The notes under the pieces are model-generated. The model did no database searches and was not told the DNA's origin. It saw nothing but the letters and a program-made list of their open reading frames with translations. A stretch of DNA of 64,000 nucleotides, taken from assembly GCF_010500845.1 (NCBI RefSeq), contig NZ_JAAAMI010000002.1, forward strand, positions 62,001 to 126,000, in the 5' to 3' direction. Below, one piece after another: positions 49,951 through 58,627 of this stretch. The translations under genes and the position numbers were made by a program. Position 1 is the first letter of the stretch. Every line of letters begins with the position of its first letter. Origin of the DNA: Flagellimonas sediminis. GTDB lineage: Bacteria > Bacteroidota > Bacteroidia > Flavobacteriales > Flavobacteriaceae.

Positions 49951-51039
49951 TTAATCCTTGCAAACATCGGCATGGGCAATCACATAAATATCTCCGGAAA
50001 GGTTTTCTTCGATATAGTATTGACCAGGTGCTACGGTAGGCTCTCCATTTTTGGTAGGGAACATAGCGCTACCAGCGTAAGTATGCGTGTCGGAAACATT
50101 ATAGGCTGCATCAATGTTATAGGTAACAGTAACATTGCCATCAATATAGCTTACGTCTACAGTACCAACCAATTCTCCTTTAGAAATGTCACACTGACCT
50201 GCACCGGCATACACATCGTAAGTAGCTTGGGTTCCTTCTGCCAATGGGCCAATGCTCCAGCCCCAACGGCTGAATCCCTCACCGATAAAGCAAGTGTTAC
50301 CGTCGGTACCACGAGCGAAAGCTGTTTCGCAGGAGGGTTCAGGTTCGCAACCAAGTGGAATGGTAACAATCACACTTTGGGTTCTTCCTGTTGGAATCAA
50401 AACTACGGCCATAACTTCTCCTGCCCCTGGTTCATATCCTTCGCCATTGGCAATGGCAGCATCCACAATTTCCTGTCCTTTGGTTCTACTCCAATCACTG
50501 CCCAAGTAAGCGCAGGTCACACAATTTTTATCATCAATCAATTCCCAAATGGCCCATTGAACATCTCCAAAGGTATAAGCGCCTCCACTTGGGCTAGCTT
50601 GCCCAACGAAATTTTGGTTTACGATCCAGTTGATCAAATCGAAGTTTCCTGGTTGTTCAAACGCTCCTGCAGGAAGCTCCGCGTAGCTGGAATATACGTT
50701 GTAATCATAACATTCATCAGCACCAAGGGAAAGGTCCACATCCACACACCAAGCAGCGTAATTTCCTGCAAGTTCAGTATCATTGATGGTTAGGTCAAAA
50801 TACGCTCCTAACAAGCTTCCTTCGCCTTTAGATGTTGTACAGGCACTTACCATGGAAGGAAGGGTAGGCAAAAGGCTTACTGTACAATCGGGAGTTTCCT
50901 CAGTTTCAGGTTTTGTTTTTTCAACCTTGGCTTTACCAGCAACACCATCTATGGAGTTGTCAACCGGTTCAACCTCGCAAGAAGTAAAGCCTATTGCGAA
51001 TATGGCAATTAAAGCTATTGTAATTTTTTTCATGTTCAA
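49951..51039 (-). CDS. Lipoprotein with candidate internal thioester domain
   Basis: A 362-residue lipoprotein (lipobox GFTSC, Cys21) with an acidic/Thr linker to about residue 50. Residues about 55-230 contain AAWCVDVD (Cys98) and GDVQWAIWEL (Gln161), matching the Cys block and the Phi-Q-x-A-Phi-W block of thioester domains (TED/TQXA), in which Cys and Gln form an internal thioester. Residues 237-360 form a second Cys-rich beta domain (CETAFARGTDGNTCF, RWGWSIGPLAEG) like ones in other Bacteroidota surface proteins. Known TEDs bind host targets covalently in Gram-positives. Assignment rests on motifs only. Confidence 0.65.
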   Translation of the reverse strand: MNMKKITIALIAIFAIGFTSCEVEPVDNSIDGVAGKAKVEKTKPETEETPDCTVSLLPTLPSMVSACTTSKGEGSLLGAYFDLTINDTELAGNYAAWCVDVDLSLGADECYDYNVYSSYAELPAGAFEQPGNFDLINWIVNQNFVGQASPSGGAYTFGDVQWAIWELIDDKNCVTCAYLGSDWSRTKGQEIVDAAIANGEGYEPGAGEVMAVVLIPTGRTQSVIVTIPLGCEPEPSCETAFARGTDGNTCFIGEGFSRWGWSIGPLAEGTQATYDVYAGAGQCDISKGELVGTVDVSYIDGNVTVTYNIDAAYNVSDTHTYAGSAMFPTKNGEPTVAPGQYYIEENLSGDIYVIAHADVCKD

Positions 51040-51189
51040 TGGTTTAAGGTTTACATTTTTAATCTGTTAAAAGTATGCAAAAGAGAATCGCATAAACCTT
51101 CATCCACGATGAATGAAGAGGATAGATCGATAAACTACCTAATAGCAGAAACCTAAGAAAATGGCAATGAACACCTTGTAAGAAGTCTC

Positions 51190-52308
51190 CTAATTGTTTA
51201 ACATTACGGGCATTACAAGCATGGTTACGTGCTCTCCCTCATCTAATCCATCGATAGGAGTAAGGATTCCCGCTCTGTTGGGCAAACTCATTTCCAAAGA
51301 GACATCGTCAGAAGAAAGGTTGTTGAGCATTTCCACTAAAAACCTGGAGTTGAACCCGATTTGCATATCATCCCCTTGGTAGGAACAGGAAAGCCTTTCC
51401 TCGGCCTTGTTGCTGTAATCCACATCTTCTGCGGAGATATTCAATTCGGCACCGGCAATCTTCAATCGGATCTGGTGGGTAGTCTTATTAGAGAATATGG
51501 AAACCCTGCGAACAGAACTCAAGAACTGGTTCCTTGAAATGGTCAGTTTGTTCGGGTTTTCCTTTGGGATTACGGCTTCGTAGTTGGGATATTTGCCATC
51601 GATCAAACGACAGATCAATTCGGTATTGTCAAAAATGAATTTGGCATTGCTATCATTGTACTCAATGGTCACTTCGGATTCAGAGCCAGCCAAAATACCT
51701 TTCAATAAGTTCAAGGGTTTTTTGGGCATGATGAATTCTGCAACCTGTGAAGCACTTACGTCCTGTCTTTGATATTTTACCAATTTGTGCGCATCCGTGG
51801 CCACGAAGGTCAAATTCTCCGGTGAGAATTGGAAGAACACCCCGCTCATCACCGGGCGAAGGTCGTCGTTACCGGCGGCAAAAATGGTCTTGTTGATGGC
51901 AGTTGCCAAAATATCGCCCAACAGGGTGGTAGAGCTTGGGTTGGAAACTTCCACCGCTTTTGGGAACTCGGCCCCATCGGCATAGGCCAAGGCATATTTG
52001 CCATGGTTGGAGCTGATTTCCACTGTATTGTTATCCTCAACTACAAAGGTGAGGGGTTGTTCCGGAAACGTTTTCAAGGTATCCAATAACAAACGTGCAG
52101 GAACGGCAATGGCACCTTCAGAATCGGAATCCACCTCCAAGACAGAACTCATGGTGGTTTCAAGATCGGATGCGGAAACCGTTAGTTGATTCTTTTTAAG
52201 ATCGAACAAAAAATTGTCCAAAATCGGAAGGGTGTTACTGTTGTTGATAACTCCTCCCAAAACCTGCAATTGTTTCAATAGATATGTACTGGATACGATA
52301 AACTTCAT
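51190..52308 (-). CDS. dnaN: DNA polymerase III beta subunit (sliding clamp)
   Basis: A 372-residue clamp protein made of three similar domains. The start MKFIVSSTYLLKQLQVLGGV and RPVMSGVFFQFSPENLTFVATDAHKLVKY are highly characteristic, and the C-terminus DEGEHVTMLVMPVMLNN is the standard ending with the hydrophobic binding pocket. An extra Met one codon upstream is possible. It encircles DNA and tethers the replicative polymerase. It is not next to dnaA or an origin here, which is usual for Bacteroidota. Confidence 0.97.
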   Translation of the reverse strand: MKFIVSSTYLLKQLQVLGGVINNSNTLPILDNFLFDLKKNQLTVSASDLETTMSSVLEVDSDSEGAIAVPARLLLDTLKTFPEQPLTFVVEDNNTVEISSNHGKYALAYADGAEFPKAVEVSNPSSTTLLGDILATAINKTIFAAGNDDLRPVMSGVFFQFSPENLTFVATDAHKLVKYQRQDVSASQVAEFIMPKKPLNLLKGILAGSESEVTIEYNDSNAKFIFDNTELICRLIDGKYPNYEAVIPKENPNKLTISRNQFLSSVRRVSIFSNKTTHQIRLKIAGAELNISAEDVDYSNKAEERLSCSYQGDDMQIGFNSRFLVEMLNNLSSDDVSLEMSLPNRAGILTPIDGLDEGEHVTMLVMPVMLNN

Positions 52309-52430
52309 CAAAGAAATTCTTTAGCATTTTTGCCTGTTCCAAGTATATTCAACCGTGAACGGGACTGTTAAAATCGATAAAAGCAAATATATCTTAAATG
52401 GTATTAGCAAAGAAACAAAATTATCAACAC

Positions 52431-54095
52431 TTAGGTGCTAAATTTCCGCTTTCGATAAAAACCGAAGAAAAGGCCGAAGGCCAGGGTCAAAAGTACTGGA
52501 AGCCCAATGTTTATGATCTGCCACTTCGATTTTTGCTCGGCAATTTTCTTCACATCAAGCAACGGAATGGCCACTTTTTTATTCCTTATGTTGATAAGCC
52601 CGTTGTTTTCAAGGAGGTAATTGGTGCTGTTCACCAAAAATTCCTTGTTGCCATAAAAGTTGCTCGTCCATTTATCATACCCCAATTCCAAAGGACGGTT
52701 GTTCCGCAATTGATTTTTAATGATATCCCCATCTGCGATCACAATCATTTTGTTGGCAGGGCCTTCTTCCACTGCATTGGCCAATTTTAGGGGTCTGACT
52801 CGATTCTTGTACATGGATGTGAAATTTCCCTCGATCAACACTGCCAACGGAAGATTTCCGTTGTTATAGGTGGCTTGGTCAGGTTGGGATGTGATCATAT
52901 CCAAACTGATCTGTCTTGGAACCCCGTCCGTTTTGGACAATGGTGAACTTTGCAGCAGAATCGTCTTTTGGTAATCGTTTTCCAAAATGTCCATTGGGCT
53001 GGTGAATTGGAGTCGCACCGCTTCAATATTGGTATTGATGGGATGGTTGTTCCGTGAAAATACCATTGGATAATAATACCAAGGCAGAGGGTTGTATTGG
53101 GAATCGTTGCCTTCTCCGGTAGCCAAAACAATTTGGGTAAAATACAGGTCGTTCACCAAAACGGGATTGATCCTCACCCCGTACTTGAAGAATAGATCTT
53201 TCAAATTCAGTTCCCGTGGTAAGGCAAAAGCACTTCCGCCACCGGTATAAATGCTGTCCATTTCCATGGCCACTTGATCGATCATCCATATCGATTTCCC
53301 GCCTTGTACCATGAATTGGTCCATCACGTATTTTTCTTCATCTGAAAAGGCTTCGGTTGGTTTGGCGATGAGGGCCAGATCAAAGTTTTTCAGTTGGTCC
53401 AAAACCTTTTGGGGATTGCTGGCTACTGAATCTAAAGTGATGGCACCGATGTTGTAATATTCCCTTACCGTGGATAAATAATCGGCGATATAGATGTCGC
53501 CTAATTCTCCATTGCCCTTAATGACGGCAATACTTTTTTTATCGGTAGCGCTTAATTTGGTAAAAGCATCCGCAAAGGCATATTCCAATTCTTGTACGGA
53601 GTTGTTGATGCGTTCTTCGGCCGTAGAACCCTGTTTGTTCTTGAGCAAAGGGACTTTAACGGTTTGGTCCTTGTAATTCACCATGGCCCAAGGAAAAACC
53701 AGTTCGTTGGAAACCTTTCCGTTTTCCTCGATGGTGACACTTGCCGGTTTCAAGCCCAAACTTTGCAGTTCGGCAATGGTCTGTTCGGCCTGGGTTTCAT
53801 CTGCTAGGGGATCCACCAAATTGTAGGAGATGTTTTTATTCTTGACGACAAAGGATTCCATCAATTGAACGGTCTCCGACTTTAATTTGGAAAATTCCGC
53901 AGGAATGCTCCCGTCCAATAAAATATCGATGATGACAGGGGAATCAAATTTCTGGGCGACTTCCACCGCTGGTTGTGAAAGGGTATACCGTTGGTCCTCG
54001 GTCAGGTCAAAGCGAGTGTACACAAATCCGGCCAAGATATTCAATACGATCAGCGCAACCACGGCTTCCAATATGGCTATCCAAAACTTTCCCAT
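52431..54095 (-). CDS. gldG: Gliding motility ABC transporter substrate-binding protein GldG
   Basis: A 554-residue protein: N-terminal membrane helix (AVVALIVLNILAGFVYTRF), a large periplasmic ABC_transp_aux domain (YTLSQPAVEVAQKF, SIAVIKGNGELGDIYIADYL, FDLALIAKPTEAFSDEEKY) and a C-terminal helix (IINIGLPVLLTLAFGLFFGF) before a basic tail. The start overlaps the gldF stop by one base (TAATG). With GldF and the ATPase GldA (elsewhere), it forms an ABC system that supports gliding in flavobacteria. Confidence 0.94.
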   Translation of the reverse strand: MGKFWIAILEAVVALIVLNILAGFVYTRFDLTEDQRYTLSQPAVEVAQKFDSPVIIDILLDGSIPAEFSKLKSETVQLMESFVVKNKNISYNLVDPLADETQAEQTIAELQSLGLKPASVTIEENGKVSNELVFPWAMVNYKDQTVKVPLLKNKQGSTAEERINNSVQELEYAFADAFTKLSATDKKSIAVIKGNGELGDIYIADYLSTVREYYNIGAITLDSVASNPQKVLDQLKNFDLALIAKPTEAFSDEEKYVMDQFMVQGGKSIWMIDQVAMEMDSIYTGGGSAFALPRELNLKDLFFKYGVRINPVLVNDLYFTQIVLATGEGNDSQYNPLPWYYYPMVFSRNNHPINTNIEAVRLQFTSPMDILENDYQKTILLQSSPLSKTDGVPRQISLDMITSQPDQATYNNGNLPLAVLIEGNFTSMYKNRVRPLKLANAVEEGPANKMIVIADGDIIKNQLRNNRPLELGYDKWTSNFYGNKEFLVNSTNYLLENNGLINIRNKKVAIPLLDVKKIAEQKSKWQIINIGLPVLLTLAFGLFFGFYRKRKFST

Positions 54096-54826
54096 TAGCG
54101 AGGCAATTGTTTTAAACGTTGAAACGTGAGATACAGGAACAACAGGGCGAGCGAGACAAAATAAACAAGGTCCCTCGTATCGATAACCCCACGGGCAATA
54201 CTGTCAAAATGGGCCTTGGCCCCAAACCCTTTCAAAATTTCCTGGGTTTCCCCATCGGTGAAAAGCGAAGCGGAGGCATCAAACCCATTGAAAATCAAAA
54301 AGCATATCAAAATCCCCACCAAAAACGAAATAATCTGATTGTCGGAAAGGGTAGAAGCAAACACCCCAATGGCCGTGTAGGAACTTATAAGAAATAGCAG
54401 TCCAAAATAGGAGCCAAAAACAATCCCCAAATCATAATTACCTTCGGTCATGCCCAATTTGGAAATGGCAAAGACGTAAATTATTGTTGGCACTACGGCT
54501 ATCACACACAACAGAACGGCTCCCCAAAATTTGCCCAATACCAACTTCCAGACAGAAACGGGTTTTATCAATAATAGCTCCAATGTTCCCATTTTCCGTT
54601 CTTCCGAAAAACTCTTCATCGTGATGGCTGGAACCAAAAAGATAAAGATCCATGGAGCGAGCAGGAAGAAATTGCCCAAGTCTGAAAAGCCATAATCAAA
54701 AATGTTGTACTCTCCTTTAAAGACCCATAAAAAGAGCCCGTTGAGCAATAAAAACGACCCCACGATCAAATAACCGATAGGCGACGTAAAAAAGGACCGT
54801 ACCTCTCTCTTGAAAATCGCGAACAT
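54095..54826 (-). CDS. gldF: Gliding motility ABC transporter permease GldF
   Basis: A 243-residue permease with six membrane helices. MFAIFKREVRSFFTSPIGYL is the standard start of this ABC-2 subfamily, and TMKSFSEERKMGTLELLLIKPVS is the cytoplasmic coupling segment. It overlaps by one base both the preceding monooxygenase-like gene and gldG, so translation is coupled along the operon. Confidence 0.95.
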   Translation of the reverse strand: MFAIFKREVRSFFTSPIGYLIVGSFLLLNGLFLWVFKGEYNIFDYGFSDLGNFFLLAPWIFIFLVPAITMKSFSEERKMGTLELLLIKPVSVWKLVLGKFWGAVLLCVIAVVPTIIYVFAISKLGMTEGNYDLGIVFGSYFGLLFLISSYTAIGVFASTLSDNQIISFLVGILICFLIFNGFDASASLFTDGETQEILKGFGAKAHFDSIARGVIDTRDLVYFVSLALLFLYLTFQRLKQLPR

Positions 54827-55128
54827 TAAAATGGATTTGTAGATTGGACTTTATTCACGCTCCAGGCTTCCGGTCTGTTGGAGAACAGTTGTTTTGTTCT
54901 GGCCCAAATCGTTTTGAAAAAATCGGAGTTCCTATATCTTTCCAAATCTGCAGGGGTATCCCAAAAACTGTAGGTGAAAAAGATACAGGGATTGTTGATA
55001 TCCTGATACAGTTCCACCATATTACAACCTTCAAATGCCAAGATTCCGTTTTTTGTTTCCGCAAAGATTTGCTCAAAACTAGGAATATTTTCGGGTTTAA
55101 AGGTCAGTTTTACGATGCGGGTCAACAT
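54826..55128 (-). CDS. Antibiotic-biosynthesis-monooxygenase-like (ABM) protein
   Basis: A 100-residue ferredoxin-like alpha/beta protein of the ABM/quinol monooxygenase family (LTRIVKLTFKPENIPSFEQI, FAETKNGILAFEGCNMVEL, FFTYSFWDTPADLERYRNS). Members form dimers and oxidise small aromatic compounds or bind heme; the role here is not clear. It is directly after the SAM hydroxide adenosyltransferase gene (no gap) and overlaps gldF by one base. It is a common insert in front of gldF in flavobacteria. Confidence 0.85.
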   Translation of the reverse strand: MLTRIVKLTFKPENIPSFEQIFAETKNGILAFEGCNMVELYQDINNPCIFFTYSFWDTPADLERYRNSDFFKTIWARTKQLFSNRPEAWSVNKVQSTNPF

Positions 55129-55959
55129 TTAAAGGAAATTTATGGTTACGGTATCCCGATAATTCAATCCGAGTAGGGAAGAGGCCCCACCAACGGAATT
55201 CAGGTCACTCTTATAAATGGCAAGCTCAATATAACCGGCAGAGTTGAAAAGTGCCAAGGCATCGCCAGGTCCCATGCGCTGGGATCGATCCAGGTCATAA
55301 TTGATGATGCCATTGTAGCTATGGTGCACTTTCTTGATCTTGGTGGTACGGGCAATGATCTCATAATCCCGCCCGTTGCGATAGGCCTCAAACAGTCCTT
55401 TTTGAATATTGGTGACCACGTTGCCATAGTTATCTATATAGATTACGTTACCCGAAATGGACTTGCCATTGTTGATAATTCGTGGTTCAAATTCACGGAG
55501 TTCTTTCAGATCATCAAAATTTCTTCCGATGACTTCAAGTTTTCCACCGCGGGCAATATGGCAAGCTACCTGGACGAAAATGTTCAGCACGGGAAAGGAA
55601 CCGGATTCCGCATTCGGAAGGTTGATTTCCACTATTTTTTCCGGTTTCACTTCGGAAGTAATCAGGGAAATCACACCACTATTGGAACTCACAAAATAAT
55701 GCCCATCTACCTGAACCACAATATGTTGATTTTCTGGCGACCATTCAGAATCGACACCCACCACATGAACAGTACCCATGGGAAACGATCGATAGGCATT
55801 TTTTAGGATGTAAGCGCACTCTTGAATATTGAAGGGGCTTATGGCATGGGAAATATCAACAATGGTAACCTCGGGGAGGTTGCTCAAAATAGCCCCTTTA
55901 ACAGTACCTACAAAGTGATCTTTGTAGCCAAAATCTGTTGTTAAGGTTATGATTGCCAT
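55129..55959 (-). CDS. SAM hydroxide adenosyltransferase (DUF62 family)
   Basis: A 276-residue protein of the DUF62/SAM-dependent chlorinase-fluorinase family. ITLTTDFGYKDHFVGTVKGA starts the N-terminal domain; VDISHAISPFNIQECAYIL, VVGVDSEWSPENQHIVVQ and GNVIYIDNYGNVVTNIQK are family blocks. Non-halogenating members hydrolyse S-adenosylmethionine to adenosine and methionine; the halogenase-specific loop is not evident, so hydrolysis is more likely. First gene of the gldFG operon, divergent from phoH. Confidence 0.93.
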   Translation of the reverse strand: MAIITLTTDFGYKDHFVGTVKGAILSNLPEVTIVDISHAISPFNIQECAYILKNAYRSFPMGTVHVVGVDSEWSPENQHIVVQVDGHYFVSSNSGVISLITSEVKPEKIVEINLPNAESGSFPVLNIFVQVACHIARGGKLEVIGRNFDDLKELREFEPRIINNGKSISGNVIYIDNYGNVVTNIQKGLFEAYRNGRDYEIIARTTKIKKVHHSYNGIINYDLDRSQRMGPGDALALFNSAGYIELAIYKSDLNSVGGASSLLGLNYRDTVTINFL

Positions 55960-56079
55960 GCAATACTGTTGATATGTTTTTGCCCGCTCAAATTGATTTT
56001 TGGTTAAGTTTGCGATGTAAAATTAGTTAAAAAAGAAAGAATATAATTCTTCAAAAACAACTGTAACACCTCACTTTTT

Positions 56080-57039
56080 TTGAACGAACTTATAATAGAA
56101 CTTACGGACATCAGCCCCCAAGACTTTTTTGGACAGCAAAATGAAAACATCGAACTGCTCAAAAAATACTTTCCAAAGTTAAAAATTGTGGCAAGGGGTA
56201 ACAAAATCAAGGCTTATGGCGATGAAGAACTGCTTGAGGAATTCGATCGTCGCTTTGATGAAATCACGGGACAATTTGCCAAATACAACAAATTGGACGA
56301 GAACATGATCGAACGAATCCTTACCAGCACCAGTCAAGAGGAATATACTTCTTCCCAAAGCAGTGGCGATGTTTTGGTACATGGAGTGAACGGTCGTTTG
56401 ATCAAGGCCCAGACGGCCAACCAACGCAAAGTGGTGGATGCCTGCAAAAAGGACGACATGGTTTTTGCCATCGGTCCTGCAGGTACCGGTAAAACCTATA
56501 CTGGGGTGGCCTTGGCCGTAAAGGCGCTCAAGGAAAAGCAGGTTCGCCGCATCATATTGACCCGTCCGGCTGTGGAAGCAGGGGAGAACCTTGGATTCCT
56601 ACCCGGCGACCTCAAGGAGAAATTAGATCCATACATGCAGCCTTTGTATGATGCTCTTCGGGATATGATCCCTGCGGAAAAACTGGCCAAATATCTGGAA
56701 GACGGCACCATTCAAATTGCTCCAATGGCTTTTATGCGTGGTCGTACACTGGACAATGCCTTTGTGATCTTGGACGAGGCCCAAAACACTACCCATGCCC
56801 AAATGAAAATGTTCCTGACCAGGATGGGCAAGAATGCCAAATTTTTATTGACAGGGGATCCTGGTCAGATCGATTTGCCAAGAAGGGTTATTTCCGGCTT
56901 GAAGGAGGCACTTTTGATATTGAAGGATGTGGATGGCATCAGCATCATTTATTTGGACGATAAGGATGTGATCCGACATAGATTGGTGAAAAAGGTCATT
57001 GATGCCTATAAAAACATAGAGCACCAAAATCAATTCTAA
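56080..57039 (+). CDS. PhoH family ATPase
   Basis: A 319-residue PhoH-like protein. The N-terminal part (residues 1-105) is the PhoH-specific alpha/beta domain; the P-loop is GPAGTGKT at 132-139 ([20 protein letters not shown]), Walker B is [20 protein letters not shown], and [13 protein letters not shown] is the sensor region. Relatives are RNA helicase-like ATPases. The start is TTG; it gives the usual N-terminus and no ATG is suitable. purC starts one base after its stop, so the two form an operon. Confidence 0.93.
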   Translation: MNELIIELTDISPQDFFGQQNENIELLKKYFPKLKIVARGNKIKAYGDEELLEEFDRRFDEITGQFAKYNKLDENMIERILTSTSQEEYTSSQSSGDVLVHGVNGRLIKAQTANQRKVVDACKKDDMVFAIGPAGTGKTYTGVALAVKALKEKQVRRIILTRPAVEAGENLGFLPGDLKEKLDPYMQPLYDALRDMIPAEKLAKYLEDGTIQIAPMAFMRGRTLDNAFVILDEAQNTTHAQMKMFLTRMGKNAKFLLTGDPGQIDLPRRVISGLKEALLILKDVDGISIIYLDDKDVIRHRLVKKVIDAYKNIEHQNQF

Positions 57040-57040
57040 T

Positions 57041-57994
57041 ATGGGACTGAATACGTTGATGTCCACGGACTTTGATTTTCCGGGACAAAAATCCGTTTAT
57101 AAAGGTAAGGTAAGGGAAGTTTATACCCTTCAAAACGATGTTTTGGTGATGGTGGCCACGGACCGTTTGTCCGCCTTTGATGTGGTCATGCCCAAGGGTA
57201 TTCCCTACAAGGGTCAGATTTTGAACCAGATTGCCACCAAAATGATGAAGGATACGGAGGACATTGTACCTAATTGGTTACTGGCTACCCCAGATCCCAA
57301 CGTAGCTGTCGGTCTGGCTTGTGAGCCTTTTAAGGTTGAAATGGTGATCCGTGGATACCTTTCCGGACACGCGGCTAGGGAGTACAAAGCTGGCAAAAGA
57401 ATGTTGTGCGGCGTACCCATGCCCGAAGGAATGAAGGAAAACGACAAGTTTCCCAGTCCCATCATTACCCCGGCGACCAAGGCCGAAAAAGGGGACCATG
57501 ATGAGGATATTTCCAAAGAGGATATTTTAAAAAGAGGTATTGTTTCCAAGGAAGATTATGAGGTATTGGAAAAGTATACGCATGCTCTTTTTCAAAGGGG
57601 AACCGAGATTGCAGCTAAAAGAGGTTTGATCTTAGTGGATACCAAATACGAGTTCGGAAAGACCAAAGATGGTAAAATCGTACTGATTGATGAGATCCAT
57701 ACACCCGATTCTTCCCGATATTTTTATGCTGAAGGATATGAAGAGCGCCAAGCCAATGGGGAAGCGCAAAAGCAATTGTCCAAAGAATTTGTTAGGCAAT
57801 GGCTCATTTCCAATGGTTTCCAGGGCTTGGACGGGCAAACGGTTCCTGAAATGTCCGATGCGTATATTGAGTCGGTATCCAATAGATATATTGAATTATA
57901 TGAGAACATCACTGGTGAAAAATTCATAAAAAGCGATATTTCCAATATCGAGGACCGTATCTTCAATAATATCAGCGGATATTTGGCCAGGTAG
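57041..57994 (+). CDS. purC: Phosphoribosylaminoimidazole-succinocarboxamide synthase
   Basis: A 317-residue enzyme of purine synthesis, joining CAIR and aspartate with ATP to form [33 protein letters not shown] is split over the ATP site; [20 protein letters not shown] and [15 protein letters not shown] are family signatures. It is longer than the 237-residue E. coli enzyme, like the ADE1-type enzymes of yeast and Bacteroidota. MSTDFDF seven residues in is an alternative start. Confidence 0.96.
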   Translation: MGLNTLMSTDFDFPGQKSVYKGKVREVYTLQNDVLVMVATDRLSAFDVVMPKGIPYKGQILNQIATKMMKDTEDIVPNWLLATPDPNVAVGLACEPFKVEMVIRGYLSGHAAREYKAGKRMLCGVPMPEGMKENDKFPSPIITPATKAEKGDHDEDISKEDILKRGIVSKEDYEVLEKYTHALFQRGTEIAAKRGLILVDTKYEFGKTKDGKIVLIDEIHTPDSSRYFYAEGYEERQANGEAQKQLSKEFVRQWLISNGFQGLDGQTVPEMSDAYIESVSNRYIELYENITGEKFIKSDISNIEDRIFNNISGYLAR

Positions 57995-58080
57995 TCTTCA
58001 AATTACCTTTCTTTCAATATTTATAGCCTTAAATTGATGATTTCATTATTCTAAAGGAGTTTTTTGTTTAAATATTTAAA

Positions 58081-58114
58081 GCTAATTTGGTATATTTATG
58101 CTAATTAAGTATAT
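58081..58114 (+). repeat. Direct repeat abutting the start of the InsA-like gene, candidate operator
   Basis: GCTAATTTGGTATAT (58,081-58,095) and GCTAATTAAGTATAT (58,100-58,114), 13 of 15 identical, 19 bases apart, ending three bases before the ATG. Binding of a regulator here would block translation initiation or transcription. Confidence 0.6.
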
Positions 58115-58117
58115 CCC

Positions 58118-58531
58118 ATGCAAAGTTGTCCAAATTGTTCCTCTTCAGAATTCACCAAAGCAGGTGTCATTAATGAACGGCAACGGTTTAAATGCAAATC
58201 CTGCGGCTATTATTTTACAGTTCCCAAGCTGGGTAAACAAATTGATGATTACTACGTAAACAAAGCATTACAGCTTTATTTAGAGGGACTTACCTATCGA
58301 GAAATAGAAAGAATTTTAGGTGTTTCCCATGTTTCCGTTATGAACTGGGTGCGTAAATACAACATCAAACGGCCCTATAATTCCAAATACCATCCCACCT
58401 ACAAAATCTTGAACTTGGGAGAACTTCAAAAATATTTCCTCAATCCTGAAAATTTAAAAGGCGCGGGCCAGTTGGTAACCGAGCTTGGCGATAAGTTCAT
58501 GCTGATAAAATGGGACCGTTTCAAAGATTGA
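58118..58531 (+). CDS. IS1 InsA-like zinc-ribbon and HTH protein, probably domesticated regulator
   Basis: A 137-residue protein. Residues 4-32 form a four-Cys zinc ribbon (CPNCSS and CKSCGYYF) and residues about 50-85 a helix-turn-helix (LYLEGLTYREIERILGVSH, VSVMNWVRKY), the architecture of the IS1 InsA repressor. The last 50 residues (NLGELQKYFLNPENLKGAG, KFMLIKWDRF) are not part of InsA, and no InsB/DDE transposase or inverted repeats are nearby. It is therefore more likely a host regulator than a transposon. It precedes the porin/symporter cluster on the same strand. Confidence 0.8.
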   Translation: MQSCPNCSSSEFTKAGVINERQRFKCKSCGYYFTVPKLGKQIDDYYVNKALQLYLEGLTYREIERILGVSHVSVMNWVRKYNIKRPYNSKYHPTYKILNLGELQKYFLNPENLKGAGQLVTELGDKFMLIKWDRFKD

Positions 58532-58627
58532 GTATAGTTATTTAACAAAAAAATATACTGATTTTTTGTTCAGTACTTTTTTTTAGGATGTTCGCAGTGC
58601 ACATAACTCACTAACATCCAAACTGAA

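Noticed and set aside
49942-50793. 283-residue plus-strand open frame
   Set aside because: It lies wholly opposite the lipoprotein gene at 49,951-51,039, which has a signal, lipobox and domain motifs; the plus-strand translation has no start context or recognisable pattern.
58118-58531. Insertion sequence IS1
   Set aside because: Only an InsA-like DNA-binding protein is present; no transposase, terminal inverted repeats or target duplication were found.
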